From Ehretia macrophylla (lineage: Eukaryota; Streptophyta; Magnoliopsida; Boraginales; Ehretiaceae), in the NCBI GenBank assembly GCA_037974665.1, contig CM075768.1, positions 5,791,501 to 5,855,500 on the forward strand: a DNA stretch of 64,000 nucleotides, read 5' to 3'. Shown in pieces: positions 1-10,192 of the stretch (position 1 is the first letter of the stretch; each line of letters begins with the position of its first letter). Position numbers and translations under genes: made by a program. The notes under the pieces are model-generated. The model saw only the letters and a program-made list of their open reading frames with translations, was not told the origin of the DNA and did not search any database.

Positions 1-2330
1 ATAAATTTATATGCTAGATATAGATTATGCAAAGTTGAACATACTTTGAATATGAAGTTTTATGCATAAAGGTTGAGTTGATGCAAAAAGGGTTTGATTG
101 GTTCTACCTTTGAATGGATATATATTGGATAGAATCTTGCATAAAACTAATGTGCCTAGCTTAATTGAGTTGATATGGCCGAAAATGATTAATGTGTAGT
201 CATGGCCAATATTTTCATGATTAATGCTAGGCATGTGTTTTGTGTTTGATACTAGCTTGCATACATGTCATAAGTTTGGTTATAATTCAAGAATCATTTA
301 ATCATATATGTTAGTTAACAAGTGTTGTTAAAGTGTTAAAGATTGAAATATGAGTAGTTTTTATGTATGTGATACATATGTGTGCTAGTAGTTGATCTAG
401 CTTTTATGACTTAATGTATATGATACATATGAATATGCTTGTTGTGTTTTTGTCATTTGATGATTATGTACATGTTGCATGTTCTATGTCATTTATGTAT
501 TAGATACATGACTTGTGCCAAGTAGCTTATTTAGATTTTGATAGATTATGTATATGATGCTTTTCTATGCTTTATAAGCTTTATCTTACATAGAGATGTT
601 GGATGTTGGATGGATCATGGACTTGGTTTATGAACGGTTGAATGGTTGTAAATTCATATGATGGCTCTGTAAACTTAATTCATTCATTCATTTGGTTGTA
701 ATTGAGGCATAAGTCTCATTTTAGTTTTGCAAGTGAGTGGACCTTTGTAGTGAGTCATTTTATGTAATTTCTACAAAGAGGCTTGAATAAGAAAGTTGAA
801 GAATTTCAAGGAGTTGGTGGCCTTCGAATTGTTGAAGAAGATCAAGTGGCCGAGAGTTTGAAGACATTGGATGTGCTTTCCTTGGTTGCAATAGATTTGT
901 TTCTATAGGCTTGATTTGTCAACAACTAAGTCCATGATCCACCATGTTGTATGATTCTTGCATATGTGTTTATTTGTTTGCTTATATGTGATGTTTGCTT
1001 ATAAATGAACTAATGTGCAAAGTCAGACCTTAAAGACCAAAATCTTCCTATGTGCAATTCAATATTAGATTGTAAAGCGGTAAAGTGATTGTCGTTGCCC
1101 TCCACTATCCTAGCTCTACATGTACTTGTCTGGGATTGTGTCTTTTGCTTACCCAAAGGTAGGAAGGGCATGTTTCATGATGAGTTCAATGTTCACCTAG
1201 CAAGCATAGTGATATTGTGTACCTGACAAAATCTCAGTGGCCAATAATGCACCAAAGCTGAGGTCCAGGATTCAAATTGTGGCATCACACTTTGATGGTG
1301 GGAGTAATCTAACTAGATCTCGTGGCCAATAATGCATCAAAGCTGAGGTTACGGTGATTTAGGGGCAAAATGGCCATATTCTATATGGTGATATAGATAG
1401 CAATAGTTGTTAACTCTTTTTATGTATACTTCAATAATGCATCAAAGCTGAGAGGTATTCATATTAAAGAGAACATGGTCACTTACTATTGAGTCTTTAA
1501 TTAGATTCACGTTTCTCATTTAGGAAGTGTGAGATTCGATAAAATTAGTGGGAGGTATTATTTAATTAAAGGCCAAGTTAAATGATTAAACAAGTTAAAG
1601 TCAACTAGCAATCTTATTTTTTTGCATGTTTATGGCACAAGTATGAACCTGATTTTATTTTGTATACTAGACTTTATATTGCATAACTGGACCAAACTTT
1701 ATTGATTAATGTTGTAGTCTAAGAATAGTTCTTAGAAACTTAATCATGTTTTAGATTTGTATGCTCTTTTGTTTCTTCTTGATAATGTATCGAAAGGAAA
1801 AAAAGGCGTGATACTTATGGTAGATAAGTAAAACAAGTTTTCTTATGCTAATGAGTTGTATTCCTTCATTGTTTGTATAAGTGTATGCAAGATGTGAAAG
1901 AATGTAATTCTAAACTTACAATAGTTGTGTGGTAAGCATACTTTGTTGGCATGATATATAGTATTAGTTGAAATATTTCTTACGTTTGTATTTCATCTTT
2001 GATTACTTGTAATGCAAAGAAAAAAGACAAAAATGGATGATTTCTATTAGCTAGTTGGAGCATAATCTAAATATAGTTAAGGATTGTATTGACATGTGTA
2101 AATTGTTTTCATGACCAAAAGATCGGACATTCAAAGAGGATTTATTCATTGCATCTTTGTGACTTGAAAGTCAAGGTTATGAACCTACAATGAATGGTAA
2201 GTCTTCTTTGTATATGGTTGTTATTACTTAATGATTTTGATTCTTATATAACATAATTGTATGTTCTTTCTCATAGAACCTTAATCAAAGTGCAGTTTGG
2301 AAGCGTGGAATGGTTTCAGTGTTAGCAAAT
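1..2330. other. AT-rich non-coding stretch with short dispersed repeats
   Basis: No supported gene is visible; reading frames are short and broken. A roughly 20-bp motif (CCAATAATGCATCAAAGCTG) recurs near 1241, 1325 and 1431 with small differences. In the first copy it is bracketed by CTCAG and CTGAG. The sequence is probably old transposon material, but I cannot assign a family. Confidence 0.5.
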
Positions 2331-2995
2331 GAACCTTTAGGCACCAATTCAGAATGGAATGAAGCAGATAAAAAGCATAGGAGGAGACGCGGTGCTTCAC
2401 GTCAAAAAGAGCATCTGGTTAGCAATAACAGATTTAATATACTTAATTTAGATGAAGCTCATGGAGATCATGGTGATCAAATTGATGAACGTTCCCAGGA
2501 AAATTTTTCTAAGTCCAAGACTGTAGAGAATAAAACTGCTGGAACAGGTGTTTTCCACAAAAAAACCAATGTCCAAAAGGTGAACATCCCTACACAGGCA
2601 CATGTACAACAACATACTTCTCACATTTCGGTTACTCCGTACCCATCTCAAGGTTCTAAGGATAAGGTTTCTACGCATACTTTTGGCAAAGCCATCTCTA
2701 CCAATCGTGCTCTTGGCATCTCTTCCAACACTGCATCTACATCCAAGGCGACACCTTCCTTTGATTATACTAGGGCAGTTCAAGGCATGTTTAACGGAAG
2801 ACCCCTTGATCGAAGAACCCACTAAGGAGATTTTCCTTTGTTTTCCTGTCTTTTTGTTCTTTTAGTCCTTGTTTGGACTATTTCTCTTCTGCTTTCCTTG
2901 ATCTTGTTTTGATGTTGTTTGTCAACAATCTTGTACTTGTACCACTTCCTTTGGATATCAATAAAACTCCCACTGAATTAACAAAAAAAAAAAAA
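2331..2995 (+). mobile_element. Half-LINE copy A (5'-truncated ORF1, LINE-type 3' end)
   Basis: This 5'-truncated retroposon carries only the C-terminal part of a LINE ORF1-like protein. The frame ends at 2825 in the signature RAVQGMFNGRPLDR. Shared sequence with half-LINE C begins near 2331. A 3' UTR follows, with a TAGTCC/GGACTA hairpin at 2863-2880, AATAAAA, CACTGAATTAAC and an A tail. No endonuclease or reverse transcriptase follows the frame. The sequence is nearly the same as the end of copy C (35668-36322), so both probably came from one recent source. I found no clear target-site duplication, so the left boundary is the limit of similarity only. Confidence 0.8.
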
Positions 2996-3404
2996 CAATT
3001 GTTGTTGTAATAGCTAAGGACAATTTATTTGTATACCTTCTAGACATATTTTGTATTTTGAGGATTGTACTTAATGTTGTTAGGAATATATTGTTTATTC
3101 CTAAAGCTTGTAAAATGAAATTATGAATAAACTTTTGTAGACAATATGTCAAATTCATTATTGTAATGAATGTATGTTGTTGAAGGCATTTTGGTGTAGT
3201 CTTCATTATCTTAACGTAGATGAAAGAATCTATTGTAAATAAATTGTTAACTGTCAAACCATATATCAAATTTTTGAGATGATTCATGTAATCCGAATCA
3301 AATATAGTCTCTATATGACTAGGTTAAATCTAGTAGTAAGATGATAGTTAAGTTTGTTTTTGAAACAACTTATGCATCTTATTTATTGGGTAGGTAACCA
3401 AGTC
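2996..3404. other. Non-coding spacer
   Basis: This AT-rich stretch lies between the A tail of half-LINE A and the reverse LTR relic. I see no coding sequence, terminal repeat or RNA gene in it. Confidence 0.4.
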
Positions 3405-4156
3405 TGTCACGACTCCATTTCAATCAATAATATAGTCTCTGATACCACAAAAATTAAAACAATGTCCAAACTTACATGAACCACGAACAATCCTGGGATC
3501 GTAGTGTCACGAACTTAAGAAAATCACTCATCCTAAGTCCGCAAAGGCATACTACAAAAGCCCGATCACTAATATCCATGAAATAGTACACCAGAGCCCC
3601 TAAAACTTCTCAAATACGTTCAAGAATTCATTACATCAACTCTTTAATACCAAAGAATACATCTCCAATAATAATTCTCCAATGCATCATAATCTACATA
3701 AACTCCACAATCAATATATACATCATCCAAATCTACATAAACTCTTCAAATAATAAATAAATCATCCAAAGCAAGATAAGCATAGCTATCACTTCCATTT
3801 ACCTCGGGGTTTGATCTCGGCTCCACCTAAAATGTTGTTAAAATGGGGTGAGCTTCACAAGCTCAGTGAGAGGAGGGGGGGAGGGGGTAGGAAATGGGAA
3901 GGTTTTGGAAAACATTTTAACTTTGAAACCCTTTTTGAAAACATGCATTTGAAAACTATATGTATTCACCAAGCAATTAAATACATTTAACTAGTATGCT
4001 TTCAAAACAACGTACATTAAGCATCTAAAATAAAGTTGGCACAAGAACACATAAGCCATATAACCACGTACAACCAATAAACACTTAACCATAATTAACT
4101 CAAGTAATAACAAAGCTATATAAACATTCAAGAAGGATACGCTAAACAGTTGTTGA
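3405..4156 (-). mobile_element. Reverse-strand LTR relic, segment 1 (Gy5-related)
   Basis: Read on the minus strand, this matches the 3' half of the Gy5 LTR: GTCACGAC at the edge, the 'tggtatcagaga' stretch, the TCCGCAAAGGC region, and the CTCACTGAGC box with a GAGCTT/AAGCTC hairpin at 3850-3864. The match breaks at 4156 where Gy1 is inserted. It resumes at 26514: the joined text around 'ggatacgcta...gttgatgcc' aligns with the Gy5 LTR on both sides. It is therefore an older insertion that Gy1 split. No internal region is attached. Confidence 0.7.
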
Positions 4157-6365
4157 TGTAAGGCCTAGTACAAGACCACATGTGCATATAGATTATATCA
4201 AACATAATTAAATCATTTTATATGCATTCACCTTGTTTTATATGTTTTTATACTGAATTACGGACATTTATCTCGATTTGTGTACATGTGCATCGTTTTA
4301 CATGCATTTAATTATTTTATATGTTGTAGGCATTAATTAAGCGTAACTGAATTACACTAGCTAACTGGAGTAACTAAACTAGAACTAAGATAATTAGAAG
4401 TAAGGCTAGAATGGCATGCTAGTAAAGACCCTTTTAGTTGGAAGGGCAACTTAGGCATTTGGGCTTTAGATATTTGCTACCTAACATACACATTACACCA
4501 CCCACACACACAAAAATACTACAACACACACACACCCACAATCAGCCCACACAACACACACATACACATTGGAGCTTGGGAGAGAAGAGAAAGAAGAGAA
4601 GAAAGAAGGAAGAGGAGGCAGAACAAGCCATTTTCAGCCATTTTTTTGCTTCTACTCTAGCTTGCTAGCATCCTACTTACTCCATTTTCATATAGGACTC
4701 AAGGACAAAGGTGAGGGATGTTTTCAAAAGCTTTTCTAAAGACATATGATTCATGGTTATGTGTTCATCTTGTTGTTAAGAATGATTAAGATGTACATGG
4801 ATTTATATTGTGCACTTGAGCTTTATTTGATGATTTAGGATTTCATGACTTGGTATTGTGTGGTTATGGCTTATGGGTGTTCTAGCATGCTAGATTAATG
4901 TTTAAATGTGGTATTATTCTTGAAGTGAAATTGGTTAAGAGAAGAGACTATTTAGAAGACAAGTCTTGAGCCTTGAGTGTTGTTGAGGTTTTGTTGTTGC
5001 TAGTTGTGCCTTAATGTGTTTTGGATGGAATTGAATCTATATGTAGGTTATTGTATGCTTGTGTGATGTTGGAAATATGGTTGAAGAATAAGGATTAGAG
5101 TGTGTGCAAAAGAGTTGCAAAGGTGGTGGCAAAAATGGATTGAGTTTGAGGTTGAAGATAAATTTGGTAGAGAAATCTTGTTTGTTCGGGGGTGATACCA
5201 GGTCGTGTTATCACTACTGGGTAACACGACTGGGCAAAAATCAGTAACATCTGGACGTGATACCGGGTCGTGATCAACACGACCGGACTACCCATTTTTC
5301 TGTTTGACAACTTTGCACAACAATTTTCCGAAGACCATATCTTGGTCAATTTAACTCTGAATTGAGTTCTGTTTGATTCTAGAACAATCTACATTCGATA
5401 AGCTTTAATTCTATACCAAAATCAAGTTATTTAGAGTTTGGAAGAGTAGGGAAATTAACCATTTAATTTAGGCTAATGAAAAAGCTTTGGAGTTGCTTAG
5501 TGTAACTAATGGTACCATTGGTAGGTGTTATTAGTAAGTGGCCAACTTGCAATTTCTCCTCATTACATGCTAATACCAAGATGCTTATATGAATATCTAT
5601 TATACCATTGATAATAGCACATGTATTTGAATTGTTAAGCATGGCAGTTGCAACAATTGTTGATTGTGGTAGTGTCAGGACCTCCAAGCAGTGACGGGCT
5701 TGCCGGTATAACTCGGCTACCAAGTCATTGATTCCTTCTTTCGCTAAGACCCATTGATATCTTGGGAAAGAACGGTTACATGATAGAAATTGTTTGTACC
5801 TATTATGATCATTTATTCATTCTTGTGTGCATGTCATGTTTACCAAACCATTTTTGAAATGATAAAACCCTACGAAAATCCTTCCTAATCAATCCTCACT
5901 AAGCTATATGCAGGATTAGCTCACCTCTCTTTTGATCACTTACATGTGAGGCAGTGTCTGGTCAGGCCCCTCAAGTTGATGATGGAGAACCATGGTTTAT
6001 TGAGAATGACTTTTGCTTGTTGTGACCAGCTTGTTTGTTAAATGAAGACAATTACTATTTGAACAACTTATATATGTAATATTCTTTTGGTCAACTAGAT
6101 GTAATTAAGTGAATACTACTATTCTTTTGAGACCTAGATATCTGATTGTTGGCTAGTCCTTATGATTGAACAAGTGAATTGAGGCCTTGTATATATGTAA
6201 GAGGCTGTAATTAACCTATAAAGCCGATCTAATTGGCAGTCTTTTGAACTTTTATAGGATATAAAAGATTGTACAGGTTATTAAGCTTGCAACTTACAGA
6301 TTTTATGGTTACGAACGCCGCGTTCCGGCCTTGGCTTAGCAATAAGACGGGGTCGGGACGTGACA
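4157..6365 (+). repeat. Gy1 5' LTR
   Basis: About 2.2 kb, matching 24278-26508 in order throughout. It holds an AC-rich run (about 4490-4580) followed by a purine-rich run (about 4580-4620). A cluster of GGTCGTG/CACGACC inverted repeats lies at about 5190-5295, and the CCTCACT box with an AGCTA/TAGCT hairpin at 5902-5921. It ends GTGACA. Confidence 0.9.
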
Positions 6366-6375
6366 CCTATTTAGG

Positions 6376-6387
6376 TGGTATCAAAGC
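6376..6387 (+). other. Gy1 primer-binding site
   Basis: TGGTATCAAAGC differs by one base from the usual initiator tRNA-Met complement TGGTATCAGAGC and lies 10 bp after the 5' LTR. It is where minus-strand DNA synthesis would have started. Confidence 0.85.
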
Positions 6388-6699
6388 TAGCCTTAATTAA
6401 TATAAAGCTAGCTTGTTTTAGCATAGTCCGGGTTTTGAACCCCTGGATAGTGGGTAGAACCTTAGAACGAATATGCTTTAGTGCTATACGTGCTTATGTG
6501 AACCTATGTGCTTAACAAGTTATATTTGCTTATGTGCAATCTATAAGCTAGGTATGCTTATATGTATTAAATGTATTAGGAGCAATGTTGGTACCTATAC
6601 TAACCCTCGTATAATAGTGCATACATGTCATATAACCATGAGTGCTGTCTATTCCATATCTATAGATAGCAGAACCTAACACCTGCAGTAATACTGAAT

Positions 6700-7460
6700 C
6701 TCAATCAACGGGAAATGCAGATCAAGCCAACCCTAGGGTAGCTATGTTCAATTTGATGGCTACTGTTGTGGATAGAATGAGTCGGGTAATGGAGCAGCAA
6801 GCAGCGACAGTAGCAATGGCAGTTAATAATAATAACAACAACCACAAGGTGCTGGTAGTAGTGGCGGGAATAGAGCCAATAGGGTAGGTGATAACCTCAA
6901 GGATTTCTTGTATTATAGTCCTCCGAAGTTCATGGGCCAACCGAGTAGTGAAGAAGAAGAATATTGGTTGTCTCGGATGGAGAAGATTTATGCTGCACAG
7001 GATTATGCAGAGGAGAAAAAGGTTGCCTATGTAGTCTTCAACGTGGTGGGATACTGTGAGAGATCAATGGGAGAATCAACACACTCCCTTTACATGGAGG
7101 AACTTTGTTAGAGCATTCAAGAATAAATACATATCTGAGGCTTCCCAGGATAGGAAGATGAAGAAGTTCATGTACTTGAAGCAAAGAAGCATGACGGTGG
7201 CGAAGTATAAGACGAAATTCGACATACTCTCTATGCACCACATATGGTTCAGACCCTAGCTACTAAGATATGGAAGTTTAAACAAAGGCTGAGATTCAAG
7301 ATTCAAGATGGGCTGGCAGTAGCGGAGTTCGATACTTACAATGTTATCTTTGTAGCTGCATCGAGGGTGGAAGAGTTGAAATTAGCAATGAAGGTCAGCC
7401 GAACAAGAGGCATTTTCAGACTCAGGGTCAGTCCAGAGCATTCCAGACTTAGAACCCCCA
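6700..7460 (+). pseudogene. Gy1 gag (broken)
   Basis: This is the capsid-type gag domain of Gy1. Recognisable parts are an N-terminal stretch with an asparagine run (about 6720-6890), then FMGQPSSEEEEYWLSRMEK, a region of LVLRGxARDWW type (damaged), and the FKNKYISEASQDRKMKKF segment near 7110-7170. The frame changes at about 6890, 7060 and 7240, and stop codons interrupt it, so no capsid protein can be made. It is preceded by a leader rich in 'TTATGTG'-type repeats. Confidence 0.75.
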
Positions 7461-7473
7461 AGTCCAAGGCCAA

Positions 7474-8696
7474 GTGAGGCCAGCTGTTCCTGGACTACAG
7501 CCTAATGCCTCAGCCAATCAACCAGCTCGTGGTACAATAGGTGCTATTACTGCCACTCAGGGTACCTTGTACAACTATTGCAAAAAGATGGGGCATGTGG
7601 AAGCCCAATTTTGGAAGAAACTTGGCATGTGTTTGGGGTGCGAAAGTGATAAGCACCAAGCTAGGGATTACCCGAGGTGGCAGAATAAGGGTATGCAGAA
7701 TCAACTTGCAAGAAATGCCTTAGGCCAAAGAATTCAAGCGCGAACTTATGCCATAGATCAAGCAGAGATTCCAGACGATGCAGCTATTGTTGAAGGTACT
7801 TTCCTGATTCAAAATCAATGTGTTAAGGTTCTTATTGATACTAGAGCCACGCATTCATTCATAACCCCCAAATGTGCATTTCGCTCTAAGTTGCCGGTGG
7901 AAAACTTACCATATCATGTACAGATTAGTACCCCAATGGGATCCAAATGTGCTACTAGATTGGCGTGTAAAGCATATAAGCTGCTAATTGGGACTTGAGA
8001 GTTTTTGGCAGATCTCATAGTGCTTATTTTTCAAGACTATGAGATTATTTTGGGAATGGATTGGTTGTCACGACATCATGCACGACTAGATTGTCGGTCG
8101 AAGGTTATAGAGTTCTGGGTACTGGGGCAACCTGTGTTTAAGATAAATGAAAAACGTGATTTGTTAGGGAAGGCCGTTATATCCTCGATCAAAGTTGTAA
8201 AGTACATAAGGAGAGGTTGTAGCGGTTATTTGGCTTATCTAATCAACAAGCCAACGGACCAAGTCAAGTTAGCAAATGTTCCAGTGGTTAGGGAATATGG
8301 AGATGTGTTCCCAAAGGATTGGCCTGGATTGCCACCTACGAGAGAGATTGAGTTCATGATTGAGGCACTGCCAGGTACACAGCCGATCTCTAAAGCTCTG
8401 TACCATATGGCTCTGGCTGAGTTGCAAAAGTTGAAAGTTTAGTTGCAAAGGTTGCTAGAGAAAGGGTTCATACAACCTAGTTCGTCTCTATGGGGTTCAC
8501 CAGTCTTATTTGTGAAAAAGAAGGATGGGACATTGAGGCTTTGCATTGATTACAGGGGATTGAACCAAGTAACCATCAAGAATAAGTACACGTTGCCATT
8601 GATTGATGAGTTATTTGATCAATTTCAAGGATCCAAGGTTTACTCAAAGTTTGACTTGACTTGAGGCAGGGCTATTATCAACTACGTATCAAGTAG
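7474..8696 (+). pseudogene. Gy1 zinc knuckle, protease and first part of reverse transcriptase (broken)
   Basis: A degraded cysteine-rich knuckle (YNYCKKMGH...CLGCESDKHQARDYP) comes first. The aspartic protease motif follows as LIDTRATHSFI, where the family has D-S/T-G-A, so the active-site glycine is replaced by arginine. The linker and RT start include DVFPKDWPGLPP and then [20 protein letters not shown] and [13 protein letters not shown] 5-bp tandem duplication (GACTT) near 8653-8662 shifts the frame just after SKFD. The frame is cut at 8696 by half-LINE B and continues at 9767. Confidence 0.85.
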
Positions 8697-9578
8697 AACT
8701 CCGAGCAGGTGCCAATGTGGTTAAAGCTGAGAAATGTCCCACTTGATCTACTAAACAAATATGGTCTTAGTTATGTCTCGAGCACAATTGGTCTCCCTCT
8801 TCAAATGGATTCCAAAATTGTCTCACACTCATATCTCGGTTATGCAAGAGTTTGTGTGGAAATGAATATCCAGAAAGATCTCTCGAATAGCACCTTTGTT
8901 GAACTTCCTAATGGGAAAGAGGCAGAAATTCAGATTGAATATGATTGGAAACCTCTAAAATGTTCTCTGTGCAATGTTGTTGGACATAACACATCCACTT
9001 GTCCTAATTCTACTGAGACGAAAGTTAACGAAAACACCAATGGCACTAATCCAGAATGGACTGATGTTGGTAAGAAGCCCAGAAGGAGACGTGGTGCGTC
9101 CCGAAAAAAGAACAAGGCTACAACCAACAGATTTAATGCTCTCAATGTTATTGATGAAGATCATTCTAATCAATCGTTTGTTCATCTTCAGGACAACTTT
9201 TCTAAGTCAAAGGCTGTTGATCATCTTTCCTCAGGTACGGGTGTTTATCACAAGCAAACAAACTCCCCAAAGAATCAGGTCAATTTTCTGCCTGCTAACA
9301 CTTTGAGTAGGGTCAATGTGGAAGTGCCAAGCTCTCAAATTTATGAAAAACAAATTCAAAGAATGTCAGTCACCCCGTTCTCATCACAAGTTTCCAAGGA
9401 TAAAAATTTCACAGCTGCTCTAGGCAAAGACAGATCAACTATTAGTTCGTTTGGTCATGATAACGCCAAAGCCTCTACTTCTAGGGCAACCTCAAGCACA
9501 ACTCCTTCGTTCGACTACACTCGAGCTGTTCAAGGCATCTTCAATGGAAGACCCCCAGATCGACGCATTAAATGAGGA
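8697..9578 (+). pseudogene. ORF1-like protein of half-LINE B (5'-truncated)
   Basis: The open frame starts within the DUF4283-type region common in plant LINE ORF1 proteins (MWLKLRNVPLDLL). It continues through GYARVCVEMN to a CCHC zinc knuckle, CSLCNVVGHNTSTC, at about codons 91-104. A basic stretch (KKPRRRRGASRKK) and a serine-rich linker follow, and the frame ends FDYTRAVQGIFNGRPPDR. The knuckle fits RNA binding in a ribonucleoprotein. The N-terminal half is missing because the copy is truncated, so it is not expected to work, although the remaining frame has no stop. Confidence 0.8.
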
Positions 9579-9760
9579 GATTCTCTTTGTTTTTTGTCCG
9601 TTTTCATGTCTTTTGTTGCCTTCGGTCTACGACCGATTTAGCTTTCGCTTTTTTTTTTCTGCATTGTTCTTGATTGTGACACCAGTTGTCATGCATTGTG
9701 TACTTTGATGTACTTTTCCTTTTTCTTTCAATAAAATACCACTGAATTAACAACAACAAA
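8697..9760 (+). mobile_element. Half-LINE copy B, inserted in Gy1 reverse transcriptase
   Basis: This is a 5'-truncated ORF1-only retroposon. AAGTAG flanks it (8691-8696 and 9761-9766), and the Gy1 RT text is continuous across the insert. It ends with a 3' UTR holding a TCGGTC/GACCGA hairpin (9622-9636), then CAATAAAA, CACTGAATTAAC and an impure A tail. No RT or endonuclease is present. It is more diverged from copies A, C and D than they are from each other, so it represents another subfamily. Confidence 0.88.
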
Positions 9761-9766
9761 AAGTAG

Positions 9767-10054
9767 GAGGATGTGCCTAAGTCAGCTTTCAGAATGAGGT
9801 ACGAGCATTATGAGTTTGTTGTAATGTCATTTAGATTAACAAATGCTTCTGCCGCTTTTATGGACTTGTTGCACAGGGTGTTTCAACCGTATTTGGACTA
9901 GTTCGTGGTGATTTGTATAGATGATATCCTGGTGTATTCAAAGACCAAGGAGGAACATAAAAGGCATTTGCGTTTGGTGCTGCAGAAGCTGAGGGAGCAT
10001 CGATTGTACGCTAAGTTCAGCAAATATGAATTTTGGCTCAAGCAACTGGCGTTC
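9767..10054 (+). pseudogene. Gy1 reverse transcriptase, middle part
   Basis: This continues Gy1 RT after half-[25 protein letters not shown], then [14 protein letters not shown], then the catalytic box as [12 protein letters not shown], which keeps both aspartates. An in-frame TAG follows FQPYLD. The segment ends at QLAF, where the LINE is inserted, and resumes at 16711. It lies only about 290 bp from half-LINE B, so two LINE-type insertions hit the same short RT segment. Confidence 0.88.
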
Positions 10055-10192
10055 AGCAAAAAAACGGATGGAAGAGAGAAAATTCTCTCCCTTCTCTCTA
10101 AACTCAAACACCACCACCATCAAACACCACCAAACAGTAACCTAAACACTCATCCATACCCGTCCCTCAGCCACTTCTTTTCTTCTTTCACC

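Noticed and set aside
1233-1452. CRISPR-like array
   Set aside because: Only three imperfect repeats with unequal spacing, in a plant nuclear context.
2282-3010. Target-site duplication for half-LINE A
   Set aside because: No matching flanks longer than a few bases were found on the two sides.
4438-4668. Short His/Thr-rich frame in the Gy1 LTR (also 24554-24859)
   Set aside because: It is produced by the AC-rich and purine-rich runs of the LTR.
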